Assembly (NCBI GenBank): GCA_015680685.1
Contig: MNCI01009539.1
Location: 45,293 to 109,292, forward strand
Reading direction: 5' to 3'
From: Gnetum montanum
Lineage: Eukaryota > Streptophyta > Gnetopsida > Gnetales > Gnetaceae
Length of the DNA stretch: 64,000 nucleotides
The stretch's first letter is position 1. Every line of letters begins with the position of its first letter. This document shows positions 33,191 to 44,999 of this stretch, piece by piece. The translations under genes and the position numbers were made by a program. The notes beneath the pieces were generated by a model. It did no database searches. It was given only the letters and a program-made list of their open reading frames with translations, and was not told the origin of the DNA.

Positions 33191-34409
33191 TTATTACTCC
33201 AATTGTTGGGCTTCTTCTAGAACTTCTTATGAGAGAATTGGTCATATTATCCATTGGTTTATTTTTGGTCTACTAAGTAACATAAAAAAGTTGTTTCCAA
33301 AGTTGTTTGGCATATTTTCACTCATAGCAAGAAAGATGAACTTGAATTCATTAATTATTACAATAAGGGTATTTCTCTTGCAGTAAAATAGATAGTAAAA
33401 TGCATTAATAGAGATGATGTTCCTTTTAAGAAACATACTTATTTAAGGAAAACCTAAGAATAATAATAGTTGGTCTTTTAATAACTTTCTCACTGTCTTC
33501 TTTTGCTTCAGGTCATTTTGATTTCTAGTAATCGAATTCTCAAATAAATTTGGAAGATAAGATGCAAGCTTAGTAAATATTAGAATTACAATCATATTAC
33601 AGTTTTAGAGGTATGCTTAAAAAAATTAGCCCATGGAGGCTTCCTTTTAATAAAGGAGCTTGAACTACTAATGCATCTAGATTGTGTACCATTTAGAGTA
33701 GATTTGATGTTATTGTAGTTTCTTATCTATGTATGCATGATAGATGGAATCCTTGTAATGAAGCTTCTAGCTTCCATGTTTTGAATAGAAAGAGAAAAAA
33801 GATTTTTGAAAATTTAACTTATAATCTTAGTAATTTATTTAAAGTTGATAACAATTTACATAAGAATTTTTTAAATATTTGTTAGAAGGATGGAAGATAT
33901 GTTTTTCCTTTTAATTCAGAAGATCCTTGTGAAATTATCACAAAAAAATATTTTATTCATAACAAATTCAATAAGGCCTAGAATATGCAATTATCATTGT
34001 ACTTTTGGATTAGGAAAATGAAAGATATTTAGAGAGCTTATACATTTCCTAAATCTATATTTTTAATGATATCTTATTTGTCAAGGTCTTCCTATTAGCA
34101 CTTGTCTTAAACATATCATAAATGTTTCTCCTTAATATATACTTTATAGAAGTGAAAATTCATTTTTCATGTTTTCTTTAGGTGTCCTATTACTCAAAAT
34201 GCTTATAAATGAACATCTAGAATTTATAACATTCGACCAAGCATCAATGAAATCATTTTTGGTGTTCAACATGCTTTATCTACTTCATTTATTTACATTT
34301 GGAATTTTATTTTACTACTTATTTTCTACTCTATTAGGAAGCTTTAGTATGTAGTTATTTTATAGTAGTAAGAGCATGACTATGATCTCTTTTCAAGAAT
34401 CAAATGTTA
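33191..34409 (+). other. AT-rich region with unassigned degraded coding text
   Basis: Plus-strand frames joined across stops give protein-like text from about 33600 to 34370, for example 'DGRYVFPFNSEDPCEIITKK' near 33891-33950. No family was recognised. The right end merges into the inverted repeat described separately. Confidence 0.3.
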
Positions 34410-34760
34410 GATTCTCAGAGATGTTATGTTTTTGTTACAACTTCAAGAAAAAAAAGCTCATAATGAAAATTCAAAAATTAATATTTTTCTACAGTGTTGA
34501 TTTCTTTTTATTTTGGAGATCAAGGATGAGAAGCTTTCAACTTTTATTACTATTTTCTCTTTATTTATAATTGATATAATTTTTTTTCTTTAGAGAGAGT
34601 TTTCTCCTTCTCTTTATAAAAAAACCATTAGTAATAAGTGAAAGCCCATGAGGGCACTTCTAAATAAGGGCAAGACTTGATCCTTTTCCTACCCTAGAGG
34701 GAAGGTTTTTCAGGATTCGTTGTAAGGATGAAAACTTAAAAATGCATCTATAAAATATTT
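34410..34760 (+). repeat. Left arm of a long inverted repeat
   Basis: Aligns with the reverse complement of about 37790-38110. Shared landmarks: 'ATTTCTTTTT.TTTTG', 'CTTTAGAGAGAGTT', 'CTTCTAAATAAGGGCAA' and 'ATCCTTTTCCTA'. Similarity is moderate with small indels, so the duplication is old. The arms are about 3 kb apart. Confidence 0.65.
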
Positions 34761-37700
34761 TGTGATTTTTTCTTAGATTTTCTCTTTGATGATTTGATGT
34801 GCTTCAAAATTTTAAATATTATTATTTATTTTTTGGGGTTTGACATCCCCTCCCCTTCCCTTAATATGCCACATAGTATCCCAACATTATCTATCTTTTA
34901 GTCAAAGGGACTTAACTATACAATCTTACATGTTTAGTACACATATAAATATTTGAAATAAAATTAGTTAAAATATTCTAAAATACTAAAATACTCTAAA
35001 ATATTAAAACATATTTAAAAAATTAAAATAAATTGAACTACACATGTCATACAACCCCAATATTAGTAGGTAACCAAATAAATAAATAAACTACTACGAC
35101 AAGAAGGTATTAAAGGTACCAAATATAAGTTTAATTTACACATACAATTTACTAAAGGGTGCTTAGTCAAGAAGTTTTACACTTAATATATTGGTTTTTT
35201 TCTTATTTAAATCATGCATATATCCTTTCAACTTGTTATTTTCTAATAGTAGTGTTAGTTTAGTCCTAGATATAACATTAGTATTATTTATCCTTTTCTT
35301 CCTTTACCTAACTTTATTTCTCATTAATAGTCAATATCACCATCACTATAATCTATTATAGTCATTTTACTAGGAAGAGTTGAAACTTATATTTCACATC
35401 ATCCTATTTTTATCCTAAGATAATTTGATTTCTAAGTATTAAAGACAATTTCTTAAAGCAACCTATAGTACATTAAGATATCTCAACACTTAGAATGTCA
35501 TGGCATGATAAAAATTTAATTTCTCTCAAAGCTCAAAGAAAAAAAATATTGATGGAATTAAGGAAGATCTAAGTGTATGTTAAACACATAACTCAATACA
35601 ACTACAAAGTCTCCTATGCCAAGCATGAGCTTGACATCAATCTCTTGAAGATAGAATATAAGTGTATGATGTTGTATGAAGTAGAGCATGGGCTTGAACA
35701 TTTTCTACCTAATCTAGATAATCTAATTCAACTCATAAAAAAGTAAAAATAAAATCTTGATTGAATTATTATTCATCAAAGATGAAGTTCAAGGCATGAT
35801 TTATGCTTACTTGAATAAGGCAACTATGATAGATTTTCTTATGTGTTGCTTAAACATCAATGTAACTAGGCAAGCTAGACTAAGTAATGTTCACCAAATC
35901 ATAGATGGAGTGAATATCAATAATAATGGTGAAAGATAACCTCATGTACCTTTGCTATCTTGGAGAGTATGACAACATAATCCACTTTCTCATAATTCCA
36001 TAACCTAGAATGTATATTATTGATGCTTAATTTATGCCTCTTCTCATCACTCTACCTTGTAAACTTTTCTGTAAGATAAAGAATATCAACCATTCCTTAT
36101 TTTTAAAAGATTTCAATATCCTCCTTAGTCTAGTGGTAACTATTGTATCCTTCTCTATGATTTCCAATTATTATCCTATTTCCATTCCTTCCTAATCCTT
36201 CCTTATTTCTTCTACAATGCTTATTAGCATTTGACCCTAGAAATATCATTGGGATACCTCCTTAAGTGATGCTCCTTATGCAATACTTTATTACTAGACT
36301 CTGTGCAAACAAAAACTAGATTTAAAAGACAACAATCTTGCATGGTGGAAGTTCTATTATTTTCATTTCCTAGTTGCTCNATTGCATGGTGGAAGTTCTA
36401 TTATTTTCATTTCCTAGTTGCTCAATAATCCTATTAGCCTACTTACCTCCTATATTGAGGTTTCTAAAGGTATCATCTTACCCACCTTTACCATGTAATC
36501 TAGTGATGTTTATCCAACTACTTATGTTGTTACTTTTCAAAGTGAGTATATGCTTTTGACCAACTATATGCATTTCATTCTACAAAATTTCTTTAGTTTC
36601 TTATTAGGAAAAGCTTTGAAATTATATCACTTGCTAGTCAATTCATCAACAATGTCACTAGAAAAACTCTTCATAGTCTTTGTGAAGAAAATCAAATACA
36701 GCCTTAGTAAACATGGCACATTATAAAATTTATTGACAATTAAGAAATCTATGAATGAGTCCATTGGTTAGCTCATCTCGTGATGAATCTATATGATCAT
36801 AAATCTCACTCATCCTTTACTTGATAAGTAGCTACTAAACATATTTGAGTTAATTATTAATGACTATATTAGAAGAAAGATGATCTACATAAGACCATTC
36901 AATTTATACGATTTCATCATGTCAACAAAGAATATAGATGAATTTTATATTTAAAAAAATGATCTCAAGTCATAAAACTTCCATAACAAGGTAAATAAGA
37001 CATGTGACAATGAGAAACCTTGGTCCTCTAACTAAATCATATCTCTTTTGAAATCAACAATCTCTTCTTTGACCCTTTAGTACACCAACTCAAATTAAAA
37101 ATAAGCAAATATGATTTAATTTTCTTCTATCAATTCACATCAAGAAAAAATTTAAAGAATAGAATTTGATCTAAATGCCACAATATCCCCATGTCCTACT
37201 CTTTTTTCTATAGCATTGTGTTAAAGAAGGTCAGATTAATGAAGTGTAAAATGTAATTAGGTCAAGTTGATCATTGTGGAGTTCCACATGGTTATCAACA
37301 AGATACTTGATGGAACAAACTCATGATTTGAATTTGAAACCTTAGTTACAAGCTTGAAATTTTTTTATTCAACTAAAGCTCCTTTAGAAATCAAATCATG
37401 TCTACTTATTCCAATATTTCTCTTAGCAAATAAAGCTCATGTCTTATGTTTTGTGAAAAATTCATATTTGGAACAATATATATCTACTTGAATAAAGATT
37501 ATTGTGACTATTAATTCCATGATAATGTAAGAAGGGATTAGAATAAACTTACAAAGAAAAAAAATTAGAAGAAGTACAATATAAAGACACTAGTTGAGCT
37601 GTTCACAAGAAACATCTAAACACATAAGAGCTTTTGATCAACAATACTAGTTTAAAGAAGTAGAAGAAGGAGAAACTTAAAAATAAAGATAAGTCTAATC

Positions 37701-37789
37701 TTAAAAAATAAATTAAATATTAAAAAAATTTAAAGTATAATAGATTAATAAAGATAGAGTTTAAAGAAATAGACCAATGATTTTAAATA
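34761..37789. other. AT-rich spacer between inverted repeat arms
   Basis: No recognisable domain on either strand; all frames are short. It includes a single-N join at 36380 flanked by a 42-bp duplication, so the coordinates here are slightly inflated. Confidence 0.4.
36338..36423. other. Single-N join with exact 42-bp duplication (likely assembly artefact)
   Basis: The 42 bases 36338-36379 are repeated exactly at 36382-36423, separated by N and one A. The pattern fits two contig ends that overlap but were joined without merging. Confidence 0.8.
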
Positions 37790-38110
37790 TGTTCTTTCAA
37801 AGTTTAATTATTATAGTCAATCTTGAACAACCTTAGGAAAAGGATTAGACATTGCCCTTATTTAGAAGCATCCTCATAGATTTTCACTATTTACTAAAGG
37901 GTTTCTTGTGAAAATAAGTAAACAACTCTCTCTAAAGATAAAAGAAAGCTTCAATCATAAAAAATGAAAACATAGTAACAGAAGTTAAAATTTTCCCATA
38001 CATGAGCATTCAAAACAAAAAGAAATTAATATCATATGAAATAAATTAATTTTTTAACTTTTTCTTGATATTTTTTTACTGGAGTATTAAAAGTAACATC
38101 TTTCGATATA
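37790..38110 (-). repeat. Right arm of the long inverted repeat
   Basis: Reverse-complement partner of 34410-34760. Landmarks on the plus strand are 'AGGAAAAGGATTAGACATTGCCC' (37837-37859) and 'AACTCTCTCTAAAGATAAAAG' (37923-37943). No terminal duplication was recognised. Confidence 0.65.
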
Positions 38111-38460
38111 GAGGATAGTTCTTATTTTTTATATAGAGACATATCTTCTTACAACATCGTTACTATTGATGTCTATAAAAATTTCATATCATAGAATTAT
38201 CTATATAGGATAAGGGTTTTCTATGTTCATGGGCTTTAGAATAGTACATAAGTTTCATAATATTCGTTGAAGGAGTAAAAGGATTTACCTGAACATGAGA
38301 TGTTTTAGGATCTAATGTATTGACTAAATAGTCATGAGTCAAATTTTCTTCATGACCATGACATCATCAAAATGGAAGCTTACTTATCAATGGAATCAAT
38401 GTTGCATTACATAAGAATGCGAACTCATGCAACCAAAAATATGAGAGAACTCATGGTTGT

Positions 38461-38502
38461 TGGTGAGCCATCATAGTTTGGCCATGTCTATGGGATGCCA
38501 TC
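38461..38502 (+). repeat. First 42 bp of the 5' LTR of element E, cut by element D
   Basis: TGGTGAGCCATCATAGTTTGG... aligns with the first bases of the LTR at 15341 (TGATGAGTTACATTAAGTTGG...). The remainder of this LTR resumes at 48444. The last five bases, CCATC, pair with TCATT at 48444-48448, as a target duplication altered by two C/T transitions. Confidence 0.55.
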
Positions 38503-39355
38503 TGATGAGCGGTGAGGTATCCATATGCTTAACCATATGAATAAAAGCATTACACGTGATCTGGTTGAACTCCAAGGACTAAGTGCTTATGCGCTTCCAT
38601 AGAACAAAGATGGGTTAGGTGATCATTCTCTTCCCAAGCTTACTCATATGGCATGATTTTCTAGTTAAGTAAACTTGAGGTATATGATTTTTATGCCTTT
38701 TATGTTTTATGTCTTAGTGCTAAAAAGGGAGAAATGAAATAATTAACTAATTTAATTTAACTAATTAGCTAGGTTCTAACTAGTCCTAACACTAGCATCC
38801 ATTCCCACTCTCCATACACATCCTAAACTAGTGTAACACTACTGGGATTACCAAACACTAGTTATTGTTGGGTTACCAAATGTTCCACATATGCTCAAAG
38901 TGGTTGTATTGAGTGTGCTTACTTGTTGAAAATTAACAAATCAATAAAATAGCCAATTAACTAACGAAAGCATTGAATAACTATAAATAACATTAAATAC
39001 AATAAATAAGCTATTCTGAATGTTGCAAGGTTTATCACAAAGTTTGTCTCTGTTTATGGACACAAGGTGTGCTCAGGTACACAATGCTTCAATAAAGATC
39101 TCTTCACTTCATGACTCCTACTCTGGACACTAAAAAATAATTCTAACTCTAGAAAGGGAAAACTGTAAGAGTTCAGATAAGGGACTAAGAAACTAACTAC
39201 GAAATCAAGTGCCCTCATATCTTATTTATAGGAAATGAGACAAGCTCTAATGTCACATGTCTGATATGGCTTTGGCACCTTCGATATCACATACCCAATA
39301 TTGAGGGTTTGATATCGGAGATTTGATATTAGGGATCCAATATCGCAACTCACCA
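38503..39355 (-). repeat. 3' LTR of element D
   Basis: 853 bp; on the minus strand TGGTGAGTTGCG...CGCTCATCA. GATATC/GATATT dyads lie at 39255-39345 and a CTATAAATAAG box near 39220-39232, repeating the U3 plan of element B. Confidence 0.85.
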
Positions 39356-41250
39356 TAGCTCCATGACTGAATGAAAATTCGTCCTCAAGTTCCTTAGGAA
39401 ATATTGGGAAGGTATGGGATTATTAACTAAATGATAACTAACAATGACATGGAATGATAGACTCAAAGTGCTCGGTAAATAGATTGACAAACATATTATA
39501 GCATTGGTGTTCATGACCATTGTGGTGAACACTATACATAAATGACATCTAGACCCCATTTGACAGCTTGAAGAGAGAGAGAAAAGAAAGTAAGGCATGT
39601 TGCTACCGATGTCAAAAATGTGCACACCATTGTTCATTCATGGCCACATGATCAAGTTTTTTCATTACATAAATGCTCTAGTTATACTCCATCTTGAGTG
39701 CTCCTTCCTATCCCAGTCCATTATTCATGTGAGTGCCATTTACACACACAACAAAATCATGAATTTTGCAAGGATAGATAAGATATAATGTAATTGATAC
39801 CTTACCTCAATATGAAACACCTCGACTAGGTTGTGGGTATGGAAAATACTTGGTTAGAGGTTTGTAATTGATAACTACCCAAGGTGTAGGGGTGAGATAA
39901 GTAATGGAAAGGAAAAATTTGTGATAGGACCCCCATTACTAAGAGTGAACCTTCGGTAGTGATAGGGTGGAAAAACTAAAAGAACAAGAAAGATGAAAGA
40001 AATAACAATGTTGAAGCCATTAAGAAAAAATAAAAATGGATGCCACTAATGAGTGAAATGAGAAATAGTTGATTGCAAGAAATTCTTAAGGGAAAGAATA
40101 TAATAATTGCACCAAAAAGGAATTCCAGTGGATCCTCCCCAAAGCAGGCTCATGCCCCTGATGCCTTCACAAACCGACAAACCAAAGTGTCGATAGGCTC
40201 TAGGAATGACATATGGAAATAATGGTTAAGGAGTTACCCACAAGAATTTAGCAAGGAATAACAATGCATCAACAAAGATATAGACTAATCATAAAATTGA
40301 AAATGAGGTGGAATACGGAAAGAAATACGGAAAGAGAGAATGTAATGGAATGAAATCCCAAAATCAAGGTTGTGTAAAGTCCCTTGTATAGTGTGTGATC
40401 AAGGTGACTTAATAAAATTTGGTCCAAATCCATATTAAAACTAACCACATCTAGTGACCTCGCATCAACACACTTGACCAATCCATCCTTGTAAGGCAAG
40501 AATAATGTGTCCACAGAGCCATCACCATTCGAACAAGGGAAAGATAGAGGAGAAGGAAGAAAGAAAGGGCCTTAGTTAGAGAGAATCTTCAGGAATGGGT
40601 AACATGTCTTTCTAGTGCCATAACCAATGTTTGTAGCCCATATTTCTTATTATGTCTAAAGGGTGTGCTTTGAATTCTCACTAGTTTTCTTGGTAAGAAC
40701 CACACCATGAAAATACTTATTTGATTTAGTCAACTTCATGATATTTGGTCAAGAGTGGAATGGAGGAAAACCTATGAAAAACATCCAAGTATCCAAGAGA
40801 ATAGGCAACACAAATGTGTTGAATCCCCTTGAGTTCACACCCTTTTCAATCCATTTGAATCTTTCCTTGGTTTGAAGAATACCAAGCCATCCATTCATTA
40901 ATAAGTTTATTTAGAGAAATGGATAGTATAGTTCCAAGATCATGGAAGACCATATAGCTGAATGGATGAATGGATGACATGGACTTATTGCCTATTTTAT
41001 CAAAAGAAATCATATTTCGGCATCAACATTAAAAATCAAAGGTAAAAACCAAATAGTAGCAATGAACACTATTATAGTATTCTCCACCATCATGAGCACT
41101 TATTATATGATAAGTGAGATTTATTTGAACAAAATGTAATAGAGAAATAAATAGTAAAAAATGTTAACAATGGTGAAAAACAAAAATAAGTAAAGAAGAA
41201 AAATGTGTAAAAAAAAAAGACAAAAGAAACTAAGGCTTAGAATGAGTAGG
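39356..41250 (-). other. 3' untranslated region of element D
   Basis: Homologous to 22451-24061 of element C and to part of element B. No conserved frame. On the minus strand the segment 'CTTGAGGACGAATTTTCATT' next to the LTR is the usual end of the plant gypsy internal region. Confidence 0.6.
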
Positions 41251-42480
41251 ATTAGTGACCATCTCCTCCGTGACTGAGTTGGAAGGAGGAGATCCAAAAT
41301 AGTGAGCAAGGTTGTCCATTAATAGAGGTAGTGTTAGTACTAGTTGTTTTAGGCTCATGGAAAGGTTTGGTTTGTTGGATGTTTACCAATAATTTCTTGT
41401 TTGGGCTTTCAGTTTTATAGATCATCATGGACCCTGAAGGGAAAGTTTCATGAATGATATAAGGTCCTTCGCACAACATTTGAAATTTAGTTCATTGTGG
41501 TGCATGTGTGGGATTCCAATATAGAACCTTATCTCCTAGTTGGTATTTGACCTTCCTAATACTTAGGTCATGACGTTGTTTGTTAAAGGCCTTGTGAATT
41601 CATTGGTTGACAAGGTGGCTAATTAGTTTTCATTTAGCAAGTTAAGGTTCATTAACTATTTTCTTTATGATAGATTGAGGTCAAAGTTGAGGTCACATGT
41701 TGTTGATAGTGTATGAAGTTCAACTTGGATGGGAAGTGTTGAAAGTTTACCGTACACTAACGCATAGGGAGAGTAGCCTATAGGGAGTTTCCATATGGAG
41801 TAGTATGCCCAAAGATCATTGTTTAGTTTGGTGCTCTAGTCTTGCCTATATTTGCTAATGGTTCACATCGATATTTTTTTGATCTCCCTATTGGTGACTT
41901 CGACTTGGCCATTTGCTTGAGTATGTATGGCATAGTTAGCTTATGCTCCGCTCCCAAGCGTTGCATCAAATTTTGAAAAGTCACACCTATAAAGTTTGTA
42001 CCATAATCAGAAATAAGTGCATGAGGCATGCCAAACCTATTTATGATTTGTTGTTGAACAAATCGTATAGTGGTAGATGATGTACAATCCATAACAGCGG
42101 CTAATTCTACCCACTTTGTAAAATAATCAACAACAACAATGATGTACACTTTTCCATTGGACACTGGTGTAATAGGCCCCATAAAATCAATACCACATAT
42201 GTCAAAGGGTTCTAAAGGTTAAATCCATTATTGTGGAGCCTTCATTGTAGCAATTATTCCACCATCATGTTGACAACACTCACAAGATTGGACGAAATGA
42301 TGAGTATCTCAAAACAATGTAGGCCAATAATATTCTATAAACAAGATTTTAATGATTATTCATCTCCTAGCATAATGACCCCTACAAGGGCCCTCATGAG
42401 CATCTTTGAGAACTTGAAATTGATATACTTTGGGAACACACCATTGGACTAAGCCATCAAAACATACCTTATAAAGTTGT
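41251..42480 (-). pseudogene. Integrase of element D
   Basis: Minus-strand text gives 'MGPITPVSNGKVYIIVVVDY' (42123-42182) with the first catalytic Asp in 'VDYFTKWVE', and 'LISDYGTNFIGVTFQNL' (about 41966-42017) with the second. The C-terminal tail is 'LCEGPYIIHETFPSG' to 'QTKPFHEP' (41340-41479). The HPQ/Glu block (about 41900) is frameshifted. Compared with C, the tail is better preserved. Confidence 0.78.
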
Positions 42481-42599
42481 CTATTAATTTCCATGAAATA
42501 TTTTTCTTAGTGAAGAAACTGTTGTTTCTTTTTAACATCCAACCTTTTTGGTGTTTTTTGTGTAAGGAGATAGGTAAAAATGCTACTATACTAATTTAT

Positions 42600-43110
42600 C
42601 TTTGTGGTTAATTTATTATTTGCTACACTGGAAAAGAGGAGTTCATTAGAAAAGTCATCAGAAATGGGATATTTGTCCTCTTTATTATCCCATCGTAATC
42701 ATGATAAATGATTAGCAACAACATTCTTGGTGCCTTTATGATTGATCATCGTAAAATTAAACTCTTGTAAGTTCATGAGCCATCATATGATGCAAGGGCT
42801 CACTATTGGTTTATTCATTAGGAACTATATTATGCTATGATCTGTGTGTCCAAATATCTTATAGCCTAATACATAGTGCCTAAATTTTTCTAGTGCAAAC
42901 ACCATAGCCATTAATTCTTTTTTTTGTTGTGGTGTAGTTGAGTTGTGCACTAGCAATACTTCGACTTACATAGTGAATATAATAGGGGAATTTTTGGTCA
43001 TCTAACTATGTAAGTACAGCTTTGAAGGAAAATTTGGATGTGTCAGTCATTATGTGGAATGATATGAACTAGTCAGGAGCTTGTAGAATAGGTGTTTCTA
43101 CAAGCTTATA
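42600..43110 (-). pseudogene. RNase H domain of element D
   Basis: The minus strand shows damaged versions of the RNase H blocks seen in element C: the 'TDTSKFSFKAVLT' start (about 43000-43045), a 'FALEKFRHYVLGYKIFGH' block (about 42850-42910) and 'QEFNFTMINHKGTKNVVA' (about 42715-42770). Frameshifts are present. Confidence 0.65.
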
Positions 43111-43199
43111 TTTCAAGGTTTGGAAGGCTAGCTCACATTCCTTGGTCCATTCAAAGGATACATTCTTCTTGGTTAGTTCTATCAAAGGTTTTGAAACCC

Positions 43200-43960
43200 T
43201 TGAAAAGTTCTCAATGAAGTGTCTATAATAGCCAATATGTCCAAGGAATGATTAGATATCTTTTACAATGTCAGATTAATGAGTGATTCCTTGGATGACT
43301 TTAATCTTTTTGGGATCTACCTCTATCCTTGTTTGTGAAATTTTATGTCCTAACAGAATGCCTTCTTGGACCATTAAATGGATTTTTTTTCCAATTGAGC
43401 CTTAATTTTATTTCTACACATCATTTCAGTACTTACTGTAATTGGTCCAATGCTTATTCGAAGTCTGCTCCATAGGTGGAGAAATCATCCATAAAAACCT
43501 CCACACCATTCCTTATTTGCTGTTGAAATATACTTAGAATCAAATGTTGAAATGTTGCTTGGGCATTGCACAAGCCAAATAGAATCTATCTATATGTGAA
43601 TGTTTCCTAAGGACTTGTGAATGTAGTCTTGTCTTGGTCTTTTGATGCTATTTGAATATGATTGTATCCACTATAACCATCCAGAAAACTATAGTAGCAA
43701 TGCCATGCAATGGTATCTAAGACTTGGTCGACGAATGACAATGGGAAATGGTCTTTAAATGTTTCCATGTTCAGTAGCCTAAAGTCTATACACACCTTCT
43801 ATTTGCCTTCCTTTTTAGGCATAATGACTAATGGACTAACTCATTCACTATTAGCAATGGGGTAGATGAACCTATGTTTTAGAAGTTCAATTTCTTCCTT
43901 AACCACTTGCTTAAGCTTTGGGTTTAGTCACCTTTGTGGTTGTCATCGAGGCTTCATGGA
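43200..43960 (-). pseudogene. Reverse transcriptase of element D
   Basis: Motifs on the minus strand: 'IELLKHRFIYPIANSE' (43845-43895), 'VCIDFRLLNMETFKDHFPLS' (43739-43798), 'CYYSFLDGYSGYNHIQIA' (43645-43700) and 'FGLCNAQATFQ' (about 43555). The catalytic box 'EVFMDDFSTYG' (about 43473-43505) is intact. Stops occur between the blocks. Confidence 0.82.
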
Positions 43961-44289
43961 GGGGTCAGTGTAAATCCTATGTTGGAATATCCTAGGATCT
44001 ATTTCATTTAATTCAGGATATGACCAAGAAAATGCTTTTGACGATTTTTTTACCATCCTTAGCAGCCTCTATTTTTGTTCGGGAGTTAGCTTAGCATTAA
44101 TGATTACCAATTTTCCATTCTTAAGGAATGTGTACTCCATACCAGTGGGTAATGGTTTTAACTCAAGGAGCTCTTACTTAAACTTTTTAGGGATTTCCAA
44201 ATTCCCCCAGTTGGTATTTTTAGTATCAGTACTTAGAAGTTGGTGGTGGACTTGCTCAAATGTATCTATGCTATCAATGTAGGTGCAAG

Positions 44290-44980
44290 TCAAGCTCTCA
44301 GTTGGTTCCAAGCATATAGTTGAATTACTCTCTTGGTTAGCTATCAACCACTAGGTGCCTTCTTGTCTTCTGGTTTTTGCATATAAGAATCTTTGTATGT
44401 TACTTATTTGTGCACATTGGTTGCATGCAAGCAATGTTAAACATTGTATGAACTATGACTTCTACATGCAATTACACCTTGTGTCACTGTATGCGATGCA
44501 TGGAACTTTTTTTTTCTTGATCTTTCCAAAATCATTTTCTTTTGATATTTCTAGGGAAAGATCACATATTCCTAGGCATGCATCAATTGTGCTTAGCCAT
44601 GCTCTTCTCATAATGATTGGGAAGTCCCCATTACATTTGTTGACATGAATCACTAGGAAATCAGCTGGATACGACCATCCACAAATAGTGGTAAAAATGT
44701 CCTCAACTAGTCCTAATGGGATAGTGATGGATTGGTCAGCCAACTCTAAATGAATGTTAATCTTTTTTAGTGGAGGTAAGTTCTAGGATTTGTACATTTC
44801 TTGAGAGATTAAGTTAACATTGGAACCTGAATTCAAAAGAGCTTTGCAAGGCTCATTCCCAGTGATTTGCAAATAAATTAGAGGACTTCTAGGATTAAAG
44901 AATTTCTTGGGAAGATGGCTAGCTTTAATCCAATTAGTGATGACATGAGTTAACATGACCATGTGCATTTAGTGTGGTCT
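44290..44980 (-). pseudogene. Protease region of element D
   Basis: 'CKALLNSGSNVNLISQEMY' (about 44790-44850, minus strand) is the active-site segment. As in C, the catalytic Asp is replaced by Asn. 'SITIPLGLVEDIFTTICGWS' and 'FPIIMRRAWLSTIDACLGI' follow (44545-44735), the latter equivalent to the 'LGRPFLxT' region of retropepsins. Confidence 0.72.
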
Positions 44981-44999
44981 TTGGTTTAAAGGAAGCTTC

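Noticed and set aside
33600-34370. Continuation of the LINE cut by elements B and C
   Set aside because: The joined reading is protein-like but shows no RT or C-terminal zinc motif of LINEs, so no link could be supported.
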